From positions 124,001-188,000 of the forward strand of contig NZ_CATNVC010000004.1 of assembly GCF_951230135.1 (NCBI RefSeq): a DNA stretch of 64,000 nt, given 5' to 3'. Shown here in pieces: positions 1 to 8,024 of this stretch (position 1 is its first letter; every line of letters starts with the position of its first letter). This stretch comes from Butyricicoccus sp. Marseille-Q5471 (GTDB taxonomy: Bacteria; Bacillota; Clostridia; Oscillospirales; Butyricicoccaceae). A program made the translations under genes and the position numbers. The notes below the pieces were generated by a model. The model did not search any database. It saw only the letters and a list, made by a program, of their open reading frames with translations, and had not been told where the DNA came from.

Positions 1-2267
1 TCGGGATACTGCTGCGCATCGAGCAGGGTTTCGCGATCAACCACGTTAAACTGTGCATGGTACACATCAAGCATGCACAGGGTTTTGAGCAGGTTCATGC
101 CGTGAGCCAGTCCGTCGTTGCCGCGCAGCAGCTCAGGTTCGACCTTCATATTCAGCTGCGTGCCCTGTGTGAAGCGGGCGTGCGGAATACGGCTGACCGA
201 TTTGAGCAGCGCGGTCGGGCCGTTCACATCCGTGCCGCCGGTCGCGCCGATGCCGTCCGTCAGCGGGGTCAGTGCGTTGCGACCCGAGGGCAGCGCACCC
301 ACCCACTGCCCAATCGGGGTGTTGCCCGATACCGGCAGCATGCCGCAGGTCATCTTGCCGAACTTGGTGTCGTATTTCTCAAACTGGTCGATGATGTGGG
401 TGAACACCTCACCCACGCAGAAGTCCGCGCGCTCGTCGTCATTTCCGTACTTCGGGGCGGCCAGACACATCGCCTGCACATCCTCATAGCCCTTGAAGTC
501 GGCAGCAAGCGCGGTGCAGAGCTGCTCCATCGTCAGCTTTTTCTCGTCGTAAATCAGGTATTTGACCGCTGCGAGGGAGTTTACAATATCGGCCTGCCCG
601 ACGGTAATCACGCCGCCGCCGCACGAATACTTGGTTGCGCCCGGCTGGCTGTAATCCTTGCCGACCTCCATGCAGTGCGGAAAACCAAGGGACAACGCGG
701 GCACGGTGCGGTAGTTCATGCTCAGGTAATCGAGCAGCTGGTTGCCCGAGGTGATAACGTCGACCGCATAGTCGATATGCGCCTTGACGGCATTGAAAAA
801 GTCCGTAAACGTCTTGAAATTCTTCGGATCGCCGGTTGAAACCGACACGCGCTCGCCCGTGATGCGGGATACGCCGTCGTTGAGCGCAAACTCGACCATC
901 GCGCCGAGGTTGATGTCCGCGATGTCGGTATACTGCTTCATGCGGCCCGCGAGGTTGGTTTCCACACAGCCGCAGGGGTTCCAGTCCCACGCCTCGGAGA
1001 GCGGCACGCCCTTGTTCTGCATCATGCGCAGACCGACGTCGTTGCTGTACACCGCCGGCATCGTAAGGCCCATGCCAATGGCCTCAACCGCCTTGCGCAG
1101 CAGCGCGTCCGGGTTCTTGGACAGACTGTAGGTGACTGCAAGGTTCGGCTCCTTAAACTTAACATCCATTGTCGCCTGAATCATCATATAGGACAGCTCG
1201 TTCGTCGCATCGTTTCCGTACTGGTCGATGCCGCCGCAGCTCGTCTGCACGGTGATGCAGTAGCCTGCCGCGTACTGTGCGGTGATTTCATCCTGAAACA
1301 GGCTCATTTCGGCAATTTTAATCCACATGCAGTCGAACAGCTCCTGCGCGCCCTCGTCATCGAGCAGACCCGCAGCCTTATCGGCCTGATAATACGGATA
1401 TAAGTACTGATCCAAACGTCCAAGGTTGTAGGACGAAGCGTTTTGCTCCATAAAGATTGCAAATTCATAGAACAAGATGGACTGGCAGGCTTCATGGAAG
1501 CTTTGTGCCGGATTTGCGGGCACATTGCGGCAGACTGCGGCGATTTTCAGCAGCTCGGCACGGCGTGCCTCGTCGGTGCAGGCAGCGGCCTGCTCTTCGG
1601 CGAGCGCGGCGTGGCGTTTGGCCAGCAGCATGATACCGTCGCAGGCGATCATTTCGGCCTTGTAGAAGAACATTTTCTCCAAATCGCCCGGCACCGCGTC
1701 GTCCAGCGCTGCCAGATGCTCCTCTGCCTCCTTACGGATGCCGAGGATGCCCTTTTGCAGAATGCGGTTCCAGCTCGGGGTTGTCTCGCCGTAGCCGCGC
1801 ACGGCCTTGCGGTCGATGAAGATCGCGCCGTTGTTGCGCAGGGTTTCCATGTCCTTCGGGGCGAGCAAGCGCCAACGGTCGAGCAGGCACTTGTTCTTCC
1901 AGTAGTCCTCAACCTCTTCCTGATAGACCTTTTTTCCTTCCTCACTCAAATAGAAGGGGTCGAACGGACGGGTCGAGATGGTGTCCAGCTCTGCGGCGAT
2001 GATGCCCGCGGAGCTGTCCGCGCACAGGATGCCGCAGCGCGGCTTAAAGCCCGGTCCGCCGACGAGCAGCTCGTGCTCCTGAATATAGATGTTCTTCTTT
2101 TCGCACTGGCGGTAAAAGCCGGTCGCTTTCTGAATAATCCACGGCTGACCCTCGGTTTCCTTAAACCCCTCAGTCAGATATTTGGCGTTATACACATCCA
2201 TATCCACGCGTGTGTTCAGATACTGCTCGCGCAGCGCTTCAATTCGCTTCATATACTGCTTTTCCAT
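1..2267 (-). CDS. Glycyl-radical enzyme of the pyruvate formate-lyase family, 3' end cut by window edge
   Basis: The first 755 residues are present. The active-site loop reads NPCGCVET, with the thiyl Cys at residue 434 followed by V and Glu436. This C-x-E pattern is typical of glycyl-radical eliminases and decarboxylases (diol dehydratase, CutC, HypD, arylacetate decarboxylase types) and differs from the double Cys of true pyruvate formate-lyase. The sequence stops at DRETLLDAQQYP, just before where the family's RVSGY-type glycyl loop should lie, so only a few dozen residues are missing. The start ATG follows GGAGG by eight bases. The activating radical SAM enzyme is not visible and is presumably further left. 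The substrate cannot be assigned from sequence. A sigma-54 promoter lies upstream, so expression is probably controlled by an enhancer-binding protein such as the one at 9.7-11.4 kb. Confidence 0.9.
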   Translation of the reverse strand, partial: MEKQYMKRIEALREQYLNTRVDMDVYNAKYLTEGFKETEGQPWIIQKATGFYRQCEKKNIYIQEHELLVGGPGFKPRCGILCADSSAGIIAAELDTISTRPFDPFYLSEEGKKVYQEEVEDYWKNKCLLDRWRLLAPKDMETLRNNGAIFIDRKAVRGYGETTPSWNRILQKGILGIRKEAEEHLAALDDAVPGDLEKMFFYKAEMIACDGIMLLAKRHAALAEEQAAACTDEARRAELLKIAAVCRNVPANPAQSFHEACQSILFYEFAIFMEQNASSYNLGRLDQYLYPYYQADKAAGLLDDEGAQELFDCMWIKIAEMSLFQDEITAQYAAGYCITVQTSCGGIDQYGNDATNELSYMMIQATMDVKFKEPNLAVTYSLSKNPDALLRKAVEAIGMGLTMPAVYSNDVGLRMMQNKGVPLSEAWDWNPCGCVETNLAGRMKQYTDIADINLGAMVEFALNDGVSRITGERVSVSTGDPKNFKTFTDFFNAVKAHIDYAVDVITSGNQLLDYLSMNYRTVPALSLGFPHCMEVGKDYSQPGATKYSCGGGVITVGQADIVNSLAAVKYLIYDEKKLTMEQLCTALAADFKGYEDVQAMCLAAPKYGNDDERADFCVGEVFTHIIDQFEKYDTKFGKMTCGMLPVSGNTPIGQWVGALPSGRNALTPLTDGIGATGGTDVNGPTALLKSVSRIPHARFTQGTQLNMKVEPELLRGNDGLAHGMNLLKTLCMLDVYHAQFNVVDRETLLDAQQYP

Positions 2268-2362
2268 CACATGTTCCTCCTTTGTCCCTTGGCCTTGATC
2301 CGGTGCGTTCCTGCCGCCCGCCGTTTTATGCAGGTCCCGGGAATCTTTCTGCCTATATAGGT

Positions 2363-2379
2363 AGCAATATCTGTGCCAA
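2363..2379 (-). promoter_or_regulatory. Sigma-54 (-24/-12) promoter of the glycyl-radical gene
   Basis: On the minus strand the sequence is TTGGCACAGATATTGCT, an essentially perfect match to the RpoN consensus YTGGCACR-N4-TTGCW. The invariant GG and GC are ten bases apart. Transcription would start near 2352, about 85 bases before the start codon. rpoN and a sigma-54 activator gene both lie within 10 kb, which supports the call. Confidence 0.85.
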
Positions 2380-2578
2380 CTCGTGTCAACTCAGTGAATT
2401 CTTTTTTATTTATAAAGGTTTTTGTATAAAGCATCAATACGTTTGTCTTCGGTTTGTCTAATTTCTCCGAAAAACTGATTGAAATATAAAATTTTTCTGT
2501 TTGAAATATGCAACCTGCCAGTTTCGCTTGATTTGGCAGAAAATCCGCTGTTTTTGCAACCATCCCCTGTCTCATTCG

Positions 2579-2597
2579 TGCCGTTCTGCGCACGGCA
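2579..2597 (-). promoter_or_regulatory. Dyad upstream of the sigma-54 promoter, candidate activator site
   Basis: TGCCGT and ACGGCA arms are separated by seven bases about 200 bp upstream of the -24/-12 promoter, a usual distance for an enhancer-binding protein site. Read on the minus strand it contains TTGCCG and CGGCA. This resembles the TTTGCCG/CGGCAAA elements repeated upstream of the PFOR gene. That it is a binding site is inference. Confidence 0.4.
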
Positions 2598-2671
2598 ATT
2601 TTTTACCTGCAAAGCGCTGTTTTTTCCTTATCCCCCTCTGCAAACTCGTGTGCAGACTTTTTTGCACCCCT

Positions 2672-2711
2672 GTTTGCAGGTGGTGCATATTTTTTTGCAC
2701 CACCTGCAAAC
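2672..2711. repeat. 16-bp perfect inverted repeat upstream of the glycyl-radical gene
   Basis: The arms GTTTGCAGGTGGTGCA (2672-2687) and its reverse complement (2696-2711) flank an eight-base T-rich loop. Two further CTGCAAA copies lie at 2607-2613 and 2638-2644. It could be a second hairpin ending opine dehydrogenase transcription, or an activator site for the downstream sigma-54 promoter. The DNA does not decide between these. Confidence 0.5.
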
Positions 2712-2721
2712 GACAGAAAAT

Positions 2722-2755
2722 GCAAAGCGCAGAGCAAACATGCTCTGCGCTTTGC
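2722..2755 (-). terminator. Terminator of the opine-dehydrogenase-like gene
   Basis: A perfect 15-bp stem (GCAAAGCGCAGAGCA and its complement) has a four-base loop and, on the minus strand, is followed by ATTTTCT. It lies about 30 bases beyond the stop codon of the leftward gene ending at 2784. Confidence 0.8.
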
Positions 2756-2783
2756 GGAATGAAAGAAAAAGGTGGAAGTAATC

Positions 2784-4049
2784 TTATTTTGCGGTGAATA
2801 CGCCCTCGCGCATGTACTGCTGCAGCTGCTCGTGCGTCATATGGTCAATGTCGAGGTAGTCCAATGTATACTTGGAACCGGCGGCCAAATCCCGCTTGAG
2901 CATAGTGCTGGCGAGCAGGATCATGGAGTCAATGACCGGGGTAGCAACATCGTACTTCTTGCCGAGCTGGCTCATCAGGTAGCAGCCGACCGGCACGTCC
3001 TCGGTGATGTAACGGTTCTCCAGATCGAACGGGCCGTCGCCGAAGAAGTTCTCGTACTTCTCCTCATACGGAACCGCGAAGTCGGGACCCATGTATTCCT
3101 TGCCGTACATCGTGGTGCGGGAGAAGAAATCCTCGTAGTTGACCGTGCACAGGCCGACTTCCATCTTGGCGGCCAGCGCCTTTTCCTCTTCCCAGAACTT
3201 GGCCTGCACCTCGGCAATCGCCGGGCACGCGCCGAAGCCGTACAGCGAGTAGTTCTTCATTTCCTGACCGAGCACGGTGTCAAAGTTCTGCATGGTGGAA
3301 ACCGCCAGCACGGTGCCCGGTACATGGATGACCGGATTTACGTTGGAAAGGTTGATGTCGAGCACGGTATTGCCCTCGACAAAGCCGTGATGGAATTCCT
3401 CGCCCTTCTGCGAGATGGTAACCTCACCCTCGGCGTCGATAATCGCGCCGAACGCCGGAATATAGTAAGCGGAGGCCATAAACTTGGCATTGTCCTTCAT
3501 CGGCAGCGCACAGCCGCGGATGGTGGTGATGCGATCTTCCACCTTGCACTCGTTGGTGACAACGCCGCCGCGGCGAACCACGCGGATGCCGTAGGGCGCG
3601 GTATACCAAGCGCCGACTACAACGTCCTTGGTGCAGCCCAGCTCACGCATCAGCTTGCGGAAGATAAAGGTGCCGCAGTTGTCGGGCAGGATGTGGATGA
3701 CCTGACCATCCTCCAGCAGCGGAATCAGCTCGCGGAAAATATTCTCGTGCGCCAGTGCAACGGTGGCTACAATGATGATGCCCGCGCCCTTGACCGCCTT
3801 GGCCATATCGTCGGTCGCCATGGAAATCTTCACGGTGCCCTTGCGCGTATAACCAAAGAAGCTGAACTGGTGACCGCTCAGGGTAATGCCGGTCTTTTCA
3901 ATATTGAGGAAGTTGCGCTTGGCGAACGCGGGCTGATCCCAGATGCGAACCTCCTTGCCCTCCAGTGCGCAGTCCGCCGCCATCGTCTTGCCAACAGCGC
4001 CGCCGCCCAGAATCGCAATCGGCATGTCCTTCAGATAACTCATGTCCAT
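2784..4049 (-). CDS. NAD/NADP octopine/nopaline dehydrogenase family protein
   Basis: A 421-residue protein begins with a Rossmann dinucleotide-binding site, AILGGGAVGKTMAADCAL (residues about 11-28). A helical C-terminal domain follows, as in octopine/nopaline and related opine dehydrogenases. Family members join an amino acid to a 2-oxo acid with NAD(P)H, or split such a conjugate. The start ATG follows GGAGG by eight bases. Between this gene and the downstream glycyl-radical gene lie a strong terminator and a separate sigma-54 promoter, so they form separate transcripts that may serve one pathway. The exact substrate is unknown. Confidence 0.75.
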   Translation of the reverse strand: MDMSYLKDMPIAILGGGAVGKTMAADCALEGKEVRIWDQPAFAKRNFLNIEKTGITLSGHQFSFFGYTRKGTVKISMATDDMAKAVKGAGIIIVATVALAHENIFRELIPLLEDGQVIHILPDNCGTFIFRKLMRELGCTKDVVVGAWYTAPYGIRVVRRGGVVTNECKVEDRITTIRGCALPMKDNAKFMASAYYIPAFGAIIDAEGEVTISQKGEEFHHGFVEGNTVLDINLSNVNPVIHVPGTVLAVSTMQNFDTVLGQEMKNYSLYGFGACPAIAEVQAKFWEEEKALAAKMEVGLCTVNYEDFFSRTTMYGKEYMGPDFAVPYEEKYENFFGDGPFDLENRYITEDVPVGCYLMSQLGKKYDVATPVIDSMILLASTMLKRDLAAGSKYTLDYLDIDHMTHEQLQQYMREGVFTAK

Positions 4050-4179
4050 GATAATGTGCCTCCTTTAAAATTTCGGTGCCGGTTTTTTCGTCCGACAGGA
4101 TTTACAGTAATGCTTGCTTGTGTCCCGGCAGGCTTTCCTGCCTTATGGCTTTATTTTATGGACTGCGGAAAAAAGAAGC

Positions 4180-4415
4180 TTTGCCGCAACTGCCTTGTTT
4201 TTTGCTTCTCTTCAGGTGCACGGGTTTTGCCGCAAAACACGGCAAACCGCAGCGGGAGATGCACTTTGCCGAACCTTTTGCAACAGGTGATAAACGGCAA
4301 AGAAAATGTGAAATCAGGCAAGGACGGCATGCCCCGCGGCGCTTATGATGAAAGCAGCAAGAGAATGGATCGGCTGAATGCGGCAAGCATCCGGGCTTCG
4401 TCTGAATTCTTGCCG
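4180..4415 (+). promoter_or_regulatory. Cluster of TTTGCCG/CGGCAAA elements upstream of the PFOR operon
   Basis: This 456-bp intergenic region holds seven copies of TTTGCCG, CTTGCCG or their complements: 4180-4186, 4226-4232, 4240-4246, 4265-4271, 4295-4301, 4381-4387 and 4409-4415. Several pair as inverted repeats, best seen as TTTTGCCG-N7-CGGCAAAC at 4225-4247. Weak -24/-12-like matches occur at 4216-4231 and 4268-4283 (the second ends in a perfect TTGCA). Binding by the neighbouring enhancer-binding protein is inference. I see no protein-coding gene here. Confidence 0.5.
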
Positions 4416-4505
4416 CACAGCCTGATCGGGCGTCTGCCGGATCGGTCACGCCGCCGCGCGTGGCATCAATAAACCAAACCCAAAAAGGACAAGGGGGCAA
4501 TTTGT

Positions 4506-7500
4506 ATGAGCAAATCAACCGCAATCATGGACGGCAACCAGGCAGCTGCATATATTTCTTACGCCTTTACCGAGGTGGCGGGCATATTCCCGATTACACC
4601 ATCCTCACCTATGGCGGAACATGTGGATGAATGGGCTGCAAACGGAAAGAAAAACCTGTTTGGTCAGCCGGTGCAGGTCGTAGAAATGCAGTCTGAGGGC
4701 GGCGCGGCCGGCACGGTGCACGGTTCGCTGCAGTCCGGCGCACTCACCACGACCTATACCGCATCGCAGGGTCTGCTGCTGATGATTCCCAACATGTACA
4801 AAATCGCAGGCGAGATGCTGCCGAGTGTATTCCATGTTTCCGCACGCACACTCTCCGCGCACGCGCTTTCCATCTTCGGCGACCATTCGGACGTCATGAG
4901 CGTGCGCAACACCGGTTTTTCGCTGCTGGCCTCCTCCTCCCCGCAGGAGGTTATGGATCTCGGCGCGGTATCGCATCTGGCCGCCATCCACTGCCGCATG
5001 CCGGTGCTGCACTTCTTCGACGGCTTCCGCACCTCGCATGAAATCCAGAAGATTGAGTCAATCGACTACGAGGCGCTTCGCCCGCTGGTGGATATGGACG
5101 CACTGCGCGCCTTCCGCAAGCATTCGCTCAACCCGGAGCATCCCGCCACCCGCGGCACGACCGTAAACCCGGATATTTTCTTCCAGTGCCGCGAGGCCTG
5201 CAACGAGAAGGTTGCGCAGATTCCCGCCGCTGTCGAGCATTACATGCAGGAAATCAGCAAAATCACCGGCCGCAGCTATCACCTTTACGACTACTACGGC
5301 GCACCGGATGCCGATCGGGTCATCATTGTGATGGGCTCGGTCGCAGAAACCGCCAAGGAAACCGTCGATTTCTTAACCGCGCAGGGTGAAAAGGTCGGTT
5401 TGATCAATGTGCATCTGTACCGCCCCTTCTCGGCGGAGCATTTCCTTGCCGCCGTTCCCGCTACCTGCAAGCGCATCGCCGTACTCGACCGCACCAAGGA
5501 GCCGGGCGCAATGGGCGAGCCGCTTTATCAGGATATTTGCTCGATTTATAAGGAAAAGGGCATTCCGATGGACATCGTCGGCGGCCGCTACGGTCTCAGC
5601 TCCAAGGACACCACACCGGGACAGATTCTGTCGGTTTACGAGAATCTTGCCGCCGAAGCACCGAAAAACGGCTTCACCATCGGCATTGTGGACGACGTGA
5701 CCATGACCTCGCTCCCGCTGACCCGCGAAATCAATACCGCCCCCGCCGGACAAACCAGCGCAGAATTCTGGGGCATGGGCTCGGACGGCACAGTCGGCGC
5801 GAACAAGAACTCCATCAAAATCATCGGCCACGCCACCGATCTGTACTGTCAGGCGTATTTCGTGTACGATTCCAAGAAGTCCGGCGGTCTGACACAGTCC
5901 CATCTGCGCTTTGGCAAGGAGCCGATTCGCTCCCCTTACCTCATCAGCTCGGCTGATTTCGTCGCCTGCCACAACCCATCCTATGTCCATCAGTACGACA
6001 TGGTCAAAAACCTCAAGGACGGCGGCACCTTCCTGCTCAACTGCCAGTGGGATATGGACGGTCTGGAGCACAACCTGCCCGCCTCCATGAAGCGCAGCCT
6101 TGCTGCAAAGCACGCCAAGTTCTATACCATTAACGCGATTGACATCGCCCGCGGTCTGGGTCTGGGCAACCGCACCAACACCATATTGCAGGCGGCGTTC
6201 TTCAAGCTTGCCGCCGTGATTCCGGTCGATCAGGCAGTCGCCGAGATGAAGGAGGCTATCTACAAGTCCTACTTCAAGAAAAAGGGGCAGGCAGTGGTCG
6301 ATATGAACAATGCGTCCATCGACCACGGTCTCAACGAGCTGGTTGAAATTGCGATTCCCGAAAACTGGCTGACCGCTGAGGACGCGGCCGTCGAAAACAA
6401 TACCCCCGCCTTCATCAAGGAGGTTGTCTCCGTCATGAACCGTCAGGAGGGCGACGTGCTGCCCGTCTCCATGATGACCAAGTATGGTCTGGAGGATGGC
6501 ACCTGGCCGGCCGGCACCTCCAAGTACGAAAAGCGCGGCGCCGCTGTTGAGGTTCCGGAATGGAATATGGATGCCTGCATCCAGTGCAACCAGTGCTCGC
6601 TGGTCTGCCCGCATGCCGCCATTCGCCCCATTCTGGTAGATAAGACGGAAAAAGCCGCCGCACCGGATGGCTTTGCCACAAAGACCGCCCTCGGCGCAGG
6701 ACTCGATCAGTATCAGTTCCGCCTGCAAGTCTCCCCTTATGATTGCACGGGCTGCGGCAGCTGCGTCAACGTCTGCCCGGCAAAGGAAAAGGCACTCGTC
6801 ATGAAGCCGCTCGCCACCCAGCTCGGCGAAGGCATCAACTGGACGTATGCCGTTGACAAGGTTGAAATCAAAAAGGACGCTGTCAGTGCAAAGAGCGTCA
6901 AAACCTCGCAATTTGCAAAGCCATACTTTGAGTTCTCCGGCGCGTGCGCAGGCTGCGGCGAAACGCCGTACATCAAGCTGGTCACGCAGCTGTTCGGCGA
7001 GCGCATGTACATTGCAAACGCTTCGGGCTGCTCGTCCGCATACGGCGGTTCCACGCCGTCCTCCCCGTACTGCACCGACAAGAACGGCCACGGCCCCGCT
7101 TGGGCGATGAGCCTGTTCGAGGACAACGCCGAGTACGCTTACGGCTATCTGCTCGGTCAGGATGCCGTTCGCCTGCAGCTTGCACAGGCCGTACAGGCGC
7201 TGTCCGAACGCGGCACCGCCAAGGATGCCTGCGAAGCCTATCTCGAAAAGGGCAACGATGCCGCAGAGTCCCGCGCTGTCAGCGATGCTCTGCTTGCCGC
7301 TCTGGCCAGTGATGCAAGCGATGAAGCTGCATTCATTCGCCAGAATGAAGAATTCCTCACCAAAAAGAGCGTTTGGGCCTTCGGCGGCGACGGCTGGGCG
7401 TACGACATCGGCTACGGTGGTCTTGACCACGTGCTCGCATCAGGCAAAAACATCAATGTCCTCGTGCTCGACACCGAGGTGTACTCCAACACCGGCGGTC

Positions 7501-8009
7501 AGGCCTCCAAGTCCACTGCGGCGGCGGCAATCGCCAAGTTCGCGGCCGGCGGCAAGGCCACCAAGAAAAAGGATCTCGGCCTGATGGCCATGAGCTATGG
7601 CTATGTCTACGTTGCACAGATTGCAATGGGCGCCGACCCCGCGCAGACCCTGAAGGCCATCCGCGAGGCCGAGGCATATGACGGCCCCTCCCTCATCATC
7701 GCTTACAGCCCCTGCATCGAGCACGGCATGAAGTGCGGCATGGGATTGAGCCAGGCAGAGCAGAAAAAGGCCGTTGACGCGGGCTACTGGCACCTCTACC
7801 GCTACAATCCGGAACGCAAGGACGAGGGGCAGAATCCGTTCTCGCTCGACTCCAAGGAGCCGACCGGTGATTTCCAAAAGTTCCTGCTCGGACAGAACCG
7901 GTATGCATCCCTCAAGCTGTCCTTCCCGGACAAGGCGGAGGAGCTGTACGCCAAGGCGGAGCAGGACGCGAAGGAGCGTCTGGCAAGCTACCAGAACCTG
8001 ACCCGATAA
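4506..8009 (+). CDS. nifJ: Pyruvate:ferredoxin (flavodoxin) oxidoreductase
   Basis: This is a full-length 1167-residue single-chain PFOR, which oxidatively decarboxylates pyruvate to acetyl-CoA and CO2 and reduces ferredoxin in the cytoplasm. The N-terminal pyrimidine-binding domain carries ITPSSPMAEHVDEWA. The two-cluster ferredoxin domain shows CIQCNQCSLVCP from Cys691 and CTGCGSCVNVCP near residue 747. The C-terminal TPP domain begins near CAGCGETPYIK and includes NGHGPAWAMSLFEDNAEY. An AAGGACAAGGGGG purine tract precedes the ATG. It is followed after 15 bases by the 4-hydroxybutyryl-CoA dehydratase gene, so the two are almost certainly co-transcribed. Its reduced ferredoxin could feed the hydrogenase at 56.7-60.8 kb. 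Confidence 0.97.
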   Translation: MSKSTAIMDGNQAAAYISYAFTEVAGIFPITPSSPMAEHVDEWAANGKKNLFGQPVQVVEMQSEGGAAGTVHGSLQSGALTTTYTASQGLLLMIPNMYKIAGEMLPSVFHVSARTLSAHALSIFGDHSDVMSVRNTGFSLLASSSPQEVMDLGAVSHLAAIHCRMPVLHFFDGFRTSHEIQKIESIDYEALRPLVDMDALRAFRKHSLNPEHPATRGTTVNPDIFFQCREACNEKVAQIPAAVEHYMQEISKITGRSYHLYDYYGAPDADRVIIVMGSVAETAKETVDFLTAQGEKVGLINVHLYRPFSAEHFLAAVPATCKRIAVLDRTKEPGAMGEPLYQDICSIYKEKGIPMDIVGGRYGLSSKDTTPGQILSVYENLAAEAPKNGFTIGIVDDVTMTSLPLTREINTAPAGQTSAEFWGMGSDGTVGANKNSIKIIGHATDLYCQAYFVYDSKKSGGLTQSHLRFGKEPIRSPYLISSADFVACHNPSYVHQYDMVKNLKDGGTFLLNCQWDMDGLEHNLPASMKRSLAAKHAKFYTINAIDIARGLGLGNRTNTILQAAFFKLAAVIPVDQAVAEMKEAIYKSYFKKKGQAVVDMNNASIDHGLNELVEIAIPENWLTAEDAAVENNTPAFIKEVVSVMNRQEGDVLPVSMMTKYGLEDGTWPAGTSKYEKRGAAVEVPEWNMDACIQCNQCSLVCPHAAIRPILVDKTEKAAAPDGFATKTALGAGLDQYQFRLQVSPYDCTGCGSCVNVCPAKEKALVMKPLATQLGEGINWTYAVDKVEIKKDAVSAKSVKTSQFAKPYFEFSGACAGCGETPYIKLVTQLFGERMYIANASGCSSAYGGSTPSSPYCTDKNGHGPAWAMSLFEDNAEYAYGYLLGQDAVRLQLAQAVQALSERGTAKDACEAYLEKGNDAAESRAVSDALLAALASDASDEAAFIRQNEEFLTKKSVWAFGGDGWAYDIGYGGLDHVLASGKNINVLVLDTEVYSNTGGQASKSTAAAAIAKFAAGGKATKKKDLGLMAMSYGYVYVAQIAMGADPAQTLKAIREAEAYDGPSLIIAYSPCIEHGMKCGMGLSQAEQKKAVDAGYWHLYRYNPERKDEGQNPFSLDSKEPTGDFQKFLLGQNRYASLKLSFPDKAEELYAKAEQDAKERLASYQNLTR

Positions 8010-8024
8010 TTTTGGAGGAATATC

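Noticed and set aside
4050-4083. Sigma-54 promoter for the opine dehydrogenase
   Set aside because: CGGCACC occurs at the -24 position on the minus strand, but the -12 is TTTT instead of TTGC and the start would fall inside the ribosome site.
2772-4472. Long plus-strand open frame across the opine dehydrogenase gene
   Set aside because: It is antisense to a protein with a clear Rossmann motif and runs through a terminator and the 5' intergenic region. Composition is typical of antisense shadows.
5373-7430. Long open frame on the minus strand inside the PFOR gene
   Set aside because: It is a GC-rich shadow of the forward gene, has no ribosome site and encodes no recognisable domain, while the forward frame has all PFOR motifs.
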